DNA of 64,000 nucleotides from Jaminaea rosea (taxonomy: Eukaryota > Basidiomycota > Exobasidiomycetes > Microstromatales), in contig NW_020289979.1 of assembly GCF_003144245.1 (NCBI RefSeq), positions 806,001-870,000 on the forward strand, in the 5' to 3' direction. The notes below the pieces were generated by a model that was not told the DNA's origin, did not search any database, and was given only the letters and a program-made list of their open reading frames with translations. The translations under genes and the position numbers were made by a program. Below, one piece after another: positions 59,314 to 64,000 of this stretch (position 1 is its first letter; each line of letters starts with the position of its first letter).

Positions 59314-61391
59314 TCAGCCATCGTCCACAGCTCTCTGCTTGCCCTTGTCTATTGGTCTGCCCTTCCTCCCGTCGTCGTCCTCATCATCATCATCCCCGCT
59401 GCGTCGCAAGCTCGCGCTCGCTACTCTCGACGAAGAAGGCAGCATCTCCATCGCCTCCTCCTCATTGCCTCCCTCACGATCATCATCGTCCACCTCGTGT
59501 TCGTGCAGCATGCCCGGCTGTTGCCCAGCCTTGCCGTCAGCGGACCCCCACCGCTTACCGCAAAGCGCCGCTGCCTTTCCCGTGCTGATGAAGTACGCAG
59601 GCAAGCCAGCCAGCATGAAAAGAAAGGCAGCCCCTGCCTCCAGTGGTGCGCTCGCGATTGGCATAAGCAGCAGGAAGAGGGCCGTCGTAGCAAAGATGAC
59701 GGGCGTGGCCAGCCAGGCGCGGTACGGTCGCTCGAGGTTGGGCTCCTTGACTCTCAGCACCAGCAAGCCAACCACGGTGAGGAAGTACCACGTATAGGAG
59801 CACACCCCATAGAAGGAGACGAGGCTTGCGAATCCTGAGCCGAAGAGGATGAAGACCAGCACCATCACGCCTTGAAATACGGTCGCGGCAACAGGGGTGG
59901 CGGTGCGCTTGTGAATGGAGCCGAACATGGAGGGAAGATACCCTTCCCGCCCTGCAGCATAGACGAGTCGTGAGCTGGTGTAGATCTGCGAGTTCAAGGC
60001 GCCGAAGCAGCTGAACACTACGAGGAGGCTGAACGCTATTCCCCCGCCCGTACCGAGGATTGCACTGCCGAAGTCGAGGGCGACGGTGTTCGTCCTGCCC
60101 ACCTGTTGGGGCGGTAGCACCAGAAAGTAGGAAAGTACCGTGATGCTGAAGAAGCAGACTACGAGCGTCATGCTTGAGTGAATGACGCGGGGCAAGTCAC
60201 GAGAGACGTTTCGCATCTCTCCTGCCACGTAGGAGACCTGATCCCACCCATCGTACGCCCACAGGCCCGAGTAGAGAGCGAGCGCATAGGCGCTGGGCGC
60301 AGTGGATGACCCTTTGAACAGTGCCCCGAAAGAACTGAACGCCTCCCGCGACTCGTCCGGCATCTTTCCCCTCGCAGCGGTCACGATTGCCAGGATGGGC
60401 ACGGCCACCAGCGCGATCAACTTGACGACTGTTGTGGCCACTTGCATTCGTGTGCCGAGCTTTGCGCTGAGAGCGTTGAGTGCTGAGATGAGAATGACGA
60501 TCAGTGAGGCAAGGAGCTTGATGCTCCAGTCTGGGATCCCATCGAGAGACTGAGAGTGCGGTGTCGAGGCGGAGGAGGACGTGGTGTGATAGAGGACACG
60601 AGCGAGGTACTCGCCGAAAATGATCGCTATGATGGCGCCAGAGCCTGTGAAGACGAGAAGGAAGGTAAGGAGACGCAGGTCAGCCCCGCAGCTTGAATGT
60701 AGGCAGCCCGTTGTGCCCACTCACCGGGCTTGAGAGCGACAATTGCCGTCCAACTGAAGAGGTAGCTCGGCAGCCCGCCCAGCGAGTAGTTCAAATAGGC
60801 CTGCGCCCCTCCATTCTGTGGTATCGCCGACCCTAGCTCAGCGAAGCTAGCAGCTCCGCACCACGCCAGCATTCCAGAGGCCAGCCAGACGACCAAGGAG
60901 GACCCAACAGACCCAGTGTTGAGCGTGACCACCCCCGGCGAAGAGAAGATACCGCTCCCTATCTGCAGACCAACCGTTAGGGCCACTCCGTCTATCAAAT
61001 TCATACGTCGCTCCGGATCTCTGCGACGTCGCGACCGTGAGCGTGATATTGATCGTGAGGCTGCGGCCGAGGCGCTCCCCTCGACTTCGCCATACTCGTG
61101 GCGAGCGGCTGAGCCAATTCCTCTCTTGTGGTCATCAGAGCTACCGCCATCGCTCTCTCCGTCATCATCCTCATCGTAGCTCCTCCCACTCAAGCTGAGC
61201 GGCAGCAAATTATGCCGAAAGCCAAAGGAGACGGATTCGACGCTTGTCCGTGAAAGGTTGCGTGCATCCTTGTCGCTGCCTTCCTCGAGGTCCGCCTCCT
61301 CTACGGAATGCTTGACGGGCTGCGACGTCTTCTCGAGAGGCTGATCGCTGACTCCCTGAGCCACGATGGCTTCTCCTAATGCGTCGCCCAT
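59314..61391 (-). CDS. Amino acid permease, APC superfamily (LAT / Mup1-like)
   Basis: 665 aa, exons 61391-60725 and 60644-59314, 80-nt intron; the join gives LKPGSGAIIAIIFGEYL. About twelve membrane helices. GLQIGSGIFSSPGVV is the unwound span-1 substrate site. YDGWDQVSYVAGEMRNVSRD in span 6 matches LAT-type SLC7 transporters and the yeast methionine permease Mup1. The N-terminal 125 residues are hydrophilic, acidic and RS-rich, and the C-terminal 80 are acidic, as expected for endocytosis control. Large neutral amino acids are likely substrates (inference). Confidence 0.88.
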
Positions 61392-61666
61392 TGATGGCAG
61401 GACGCGAGGTGGAGAAGAGGCGGCAGATGATGATGATGCGGCGAGAACCCACGGACTCGCGCCCAGTCCGCCTCGCCGTCATTCGTCTGGTCTGGTGTTG
61501 GTTGCTCGACACGCGCGCCTCACGAGCAAGGTCCAGGAATAGCACATTGGGCATTACAACGATCGAGAGGAAAGATGGGGGGAAGGTGCACAGGCTAGGA
61601 GAAAGGCAAGGCGTACCCATGTCGTCGCACACGCATTTGACTATCAACAATGACGAGATCTCGTCC

Positions 61667-64000
61667 TCACGACGTGGCTTCTAGCCCTCCTGCCCCTCCT
61701 CCCAGAGCGCCACCCAACGAGCTGACCGCACCGCCCTTTGCCTTCGTGGGCGTTGAAGCTGCCGAGTCCCCTCCTTCACCTACTGAAGCTACACGCCCTA
61801 CATAAGAGTGACTGAGTGGGGAAGCCACGTAGTCTGCTGGCACTCCGCCGGGGAAAGCGGCACCCGATCCCAAGCTGGGCGAGTTGGGCGCAGACCCGTC
61901 CATCAGGTTCGTCGAGGGAGAATCGTAGCGCACACGATCCCGACTGTCACGTTCACGATCCGTCGATCCTCGAGGGGAGGGAGACTGCATCGACCTACGT
62001 CCACCATCGCTTCCCACCACAACTACGTCGCTCAGCGGTCCTCCGCCCACGCCCAGCCCACTGGTAGTCCTACGCCCGTCGCCGAACGATCGGCTGTCAA
62101 GCTCCAACGCCTCCGATGAACGCGTGCCACGCCCTGCTCCTCCTTGCTGCGGCCCTTGCCCACTTGCCGCCCTGATTGTACCATTGCGACCCAGGCTCAA
62201 TCCTGCAGTCGAGTTCTCCAGGTCAGAATATTGCACCTGAGTGCTGCGCTCGTGCGCGGCCAAGGCGGCAGCTCGAGCTGCTCGGACGTCGTCGATTGTG
62301 GGGAGGTCGAGGGGTTGGGCGGGTGCAGGCGGGGGAGGGCGTCGTCTTGCGGATGATGATTGGCGGGAGGAGGAGGAAGACGCGGAGAGTGTGCCAGCCG
62401 CACCCATATCCCCGCCGTCCCTGTGCTTTTGCTTGTTCCGTGAGGCGCCACCACGCACTGATGCTGGTGGAGGGGAGAGGGTGTCTGAGATGCGTCTGCC
62501 TTGAGGGCGCGTTTCGAGGAGATCTTGAGAGGTTGAGGCGGCAGGTTGCGGTGGTGGCTCGTTTGACGGGGAGAATGGTCGACCGTACATCGAGCCATTG
62601 AGGCTGTCATCCGGGTTGGCTGACTCGCCTTGCAGTGGGTGATCGACGTCTCCGTCCACGAGGCGGTTATGAGTGGAGCTACCGCTGCTGGTGCTACGCC
62701 TCGCACTCCCTTCCGCATCGATCGACTCGCCGTTCTCGTCCACGCCAGAGAGACGTACGCTTGGCATCTCACCCTGCCCGAAGGGCACCCCAGCCAGAAG
62801 CCCGACCTCCTCCCAACAGCGCATGGATCGATCCGCCCATGCCTCGAGTACGGGCCACCCTCGGTACTCTCCTGTCAGTCGGAACCCAGCCGATCCCTCC
62901 CCACCACGATCACCACCGCCTCGCCCGGACCCACTGCCGCCGCCAGAGAAGTACGACTCGTAGCCGATCGCATCCTCCTCGTCTTCGCTGCCGCTGCTGA
63001 GCTCCTCAAGGGTCCACATCTCGCCGCTTTCGAGCTCCTCAGCGACGTACTGAAGGAAGCGACCCCACCCACCTTCGCCCTCTCCACGCCAGAGCACGAC
63101 CTTGGTGTCGAAGTCGCGGCCGAACAGGATCATCTGGCCCGGAGCGCCACCGCCAGATGGATGAGGTGTGACATCCACGCCGATGTAGTTACCCACCCGA
63201 TCGGTGATGAGCGGGATCCAACCTCTGCAAGAGTATTGCGCCCTCACCCACTTATCCGGGCAGCTGCTCTGCCACTGCCTGACCTCGTCACTCGCCCCAC
63301 TGGTCGGATCGTCGTCCACCGCTCTCCAGAACTTCCATTCTTCCGCAATCTGCTCGAGGCTCAACAGTGGCAGTCCAAAGAAGATACCATCCCCGCAGGA
63401 CTGGTTGCTCTCCAGCTCTTGCCCATTGAAGCAGAGATAGGATTGACGGACGGCAGCGGGCAAGCTGAACCCGATGGCGTACTCGAGCTCATCGAGCTGT
63501 GCTTCTGTCGCGGGCCAATTGAGGGTGTCCTTGAGCTCGGGATAATGCGACTCTGACCAGGTGCGGATCCGATTCCAGGTGTGACGCAGTGGTGGGAAGG
63601 AGGTAGAGGGGATGGAGAGTCCAGTGGGGGTGCGAGCGTCCATTGTAGACCTGATGCCACCTACTGCCGCTGCTGGCTGGGGTGGGTTGACGAGAGTGTG
63701 CGAGGACTGCGAGGCCAGGTGAGCAACCGAGTCTGATGCGGCACCGTTGAGCGTGTTGAAGGAGGCGGCGCTTCCTGGTGGTGGTGGATAGAGCGGGGAT
63801 GCGAGTGGAGAAGACGAGTTATTGGCACCGTTGGCGTAATTGTAAGGAAGGGACCAGGCAGCGTCGTCCAGGCGTGAGGGTGGGCCTCTTCGCGATGAAG
63901 AGGGAAAGCCGGAGCCAAAGACGGACGAGGATGACTTGCGATTCGACGTTGAGTCTGGTGCACCGCCAAAGAGGGAGGTGATGGAAGAGAGGAGACCGCC
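61667..64000 (-). CDS. SMI1: Cell-wall synthesis regulator SMI1/KNR4 (5' end outside window)
   Basis: Partial: 777 codons visible, the start lies beyond 64000. The visible N-terminus reads GLLSSITSLFGGAPDSTS, close to the usual start of fungal Smi1, so only a few codons are missing. Residues about 130-340 form the SMI1/KNR4 (SUKH) domain: LNWPATEAQLDELEYAIGFS, LPAAVRQSYLCFNGQE, GIFFGLPLLSLEQIAEEWKF, then GWIPLITDRVGNYIGVDVTP. The C-terminal half is Ser-rich and disordered. Knr4 coordinates the cell wall integrity MAP kinase path and glucan/chitin synthesis. No intron is needed in the visible part. Confidence 0.92.
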   Translation of the reverse strand, partial: GGLLSSITSLFGGAPDSTSNRKSSSSVFGSGFPSSSRRGPPSRLDDAAWSLPYNYANGANNSSSPLASPLYPPPPGSAASFNTLNGAASDSVAHLASQSSHTLVNPPQPAAAVGGIRSTMDARTPTGLSIPSTSFPPLRHTWNRIRTWSESHYPELKDTLNWPATEAQLDELEYAIGFSLPAAVRQSYLCFNGQELESNQSCGDGIFFGLPLLSLEQIAEEWKFWRAVDDDPTSGASDEVRQWQSSCPDKWVRAQYSCRGWIPLITDRVGNYIGVDVTPHPSGGGAPGQMILFGRDFDTKVVLWRGEGEGGWGRFLQYVAEELESGEMWTLEELSSGSEDEEDAIGYESYFSGGGSGSGRGGGDRGGEGSAGFRLTGEYRGWPVLEAWADRSMRCWEEVGLLAGVPFGQGEMPSVRLSGVDENGESIDAEGSARRSTSSGSSTHNRLVDGDVDHPLQGESANPDDSLNGSMYGRPFSPSNEPPPQPAASTSQDLLETRPQGRRISDTLSPPPASVRGGASRNKQKHRDGGDMGAAGTLSASSSSSRQSSSARRRPPPPAPAQPLDLPTIDDVRAARAAALAAHERSTQVQYSDLENSTAGLSLGRNGTIRAASGQGPQQGGAGRGTRSSEALELDSRSFGDGRRTTSGLGVGGGPLSDVVVVGSDGGRRSMQSPSPRGSTDRERDSRDRVRYDSPSTNLMDGSAPNSPSLGSGAAFPGGVPADYVASPLSHSYVGRVASVGEGGDSAASTPTKAKGGAVSSLGGALGGGAGGLEATS

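Overview
The window is nuclear DNA of a basidiomycete fungus, most likely a smut-type yeast or filament of the Ustilaginomycotina. Coding sequence is GC-rich. Introns are few and short (about 60-125 nt) with GTGAGT/GTGCGT-type donors and CAG acceptors. One gene is a SAM-RA-kinase MAPKKK of the smut Kpp4/Ubc4 type, and there is an intron-bearing tRNA-Arg. The lineage is inferred from gene content; no rRNA or other marker gene is present. Exon borders were read by eye from splice consensus, frame continuity and protein-family fit.

Left part (1-17.4 kb). A PHYHD1-like dioxygenase and an Mtr-type amino acid transporter are divergently transcribed. An accessory stretch of about 12 kb follows. It holds five small secreted cysteine-rich proteins (SSP-A, C, D, E, F), all on the plus strand, with a common plan: signal peptide, short leader, intron, and a compact C-terminal module with CxxC spacing and a CC pair. 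A partial copy of the SSP-C 3' end (called B) lies between pieces of a minus-strand locus. That locus has an OTU-protease-like domain, an HNH-like domain, a coiled coil and a HINT/LAGLIDADG-like remnant, and its reading frames change repeatedly. A secreted protein with a long His-Pro repeat closes the block at 16.5-17.4 kb.

Middle part (17.6-37.2 kb), mostly housekeeping or regulatory: a Cep57/Ppc89-like spindle pole protein; NOT4, the RING-RRM E3 ligase of CCR4-NOT; a one-gene fusion of a LOG-type phosphoribohydrolase with the CCR4-associated ABC ATPase CAF16, lying tail-to-tail with NOT4; a large RING-H2 protein; a Ser/Pro-rich protein of unknown role; the Kpp4-type MAPKKK; and a small single-pass membrane protein.

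Right part (37.3-64 kb): two adjacent secreted orphan proteins, P5C reductase, an SLP-type phosphatase, a coiled-coil protein with one membrane span, a KRE6/SKN1 glucan synthesis protein, a Yippee protein, an NCS1 purine-cytosine permease, the spliced tRNA-Arg(ACG), a Leu5-type CoA carrier, DNA topoisomerase III, a secreted PLC-X phosphodiesterase, a LAT-type amino acid permease, and SMI1/KNR4, cut by the right edge. Several of these (KRE6, SMI1, Kpp4, possibly the PLC-X protein) concern cell wall, surface or morphogenesis.

The points most worth following are the secreted cysteine-rich cluster, the LOG-CAF16 fusion next to NOT4, and the OTU/HNH/HINT locus inside the secreted-protein cluster.
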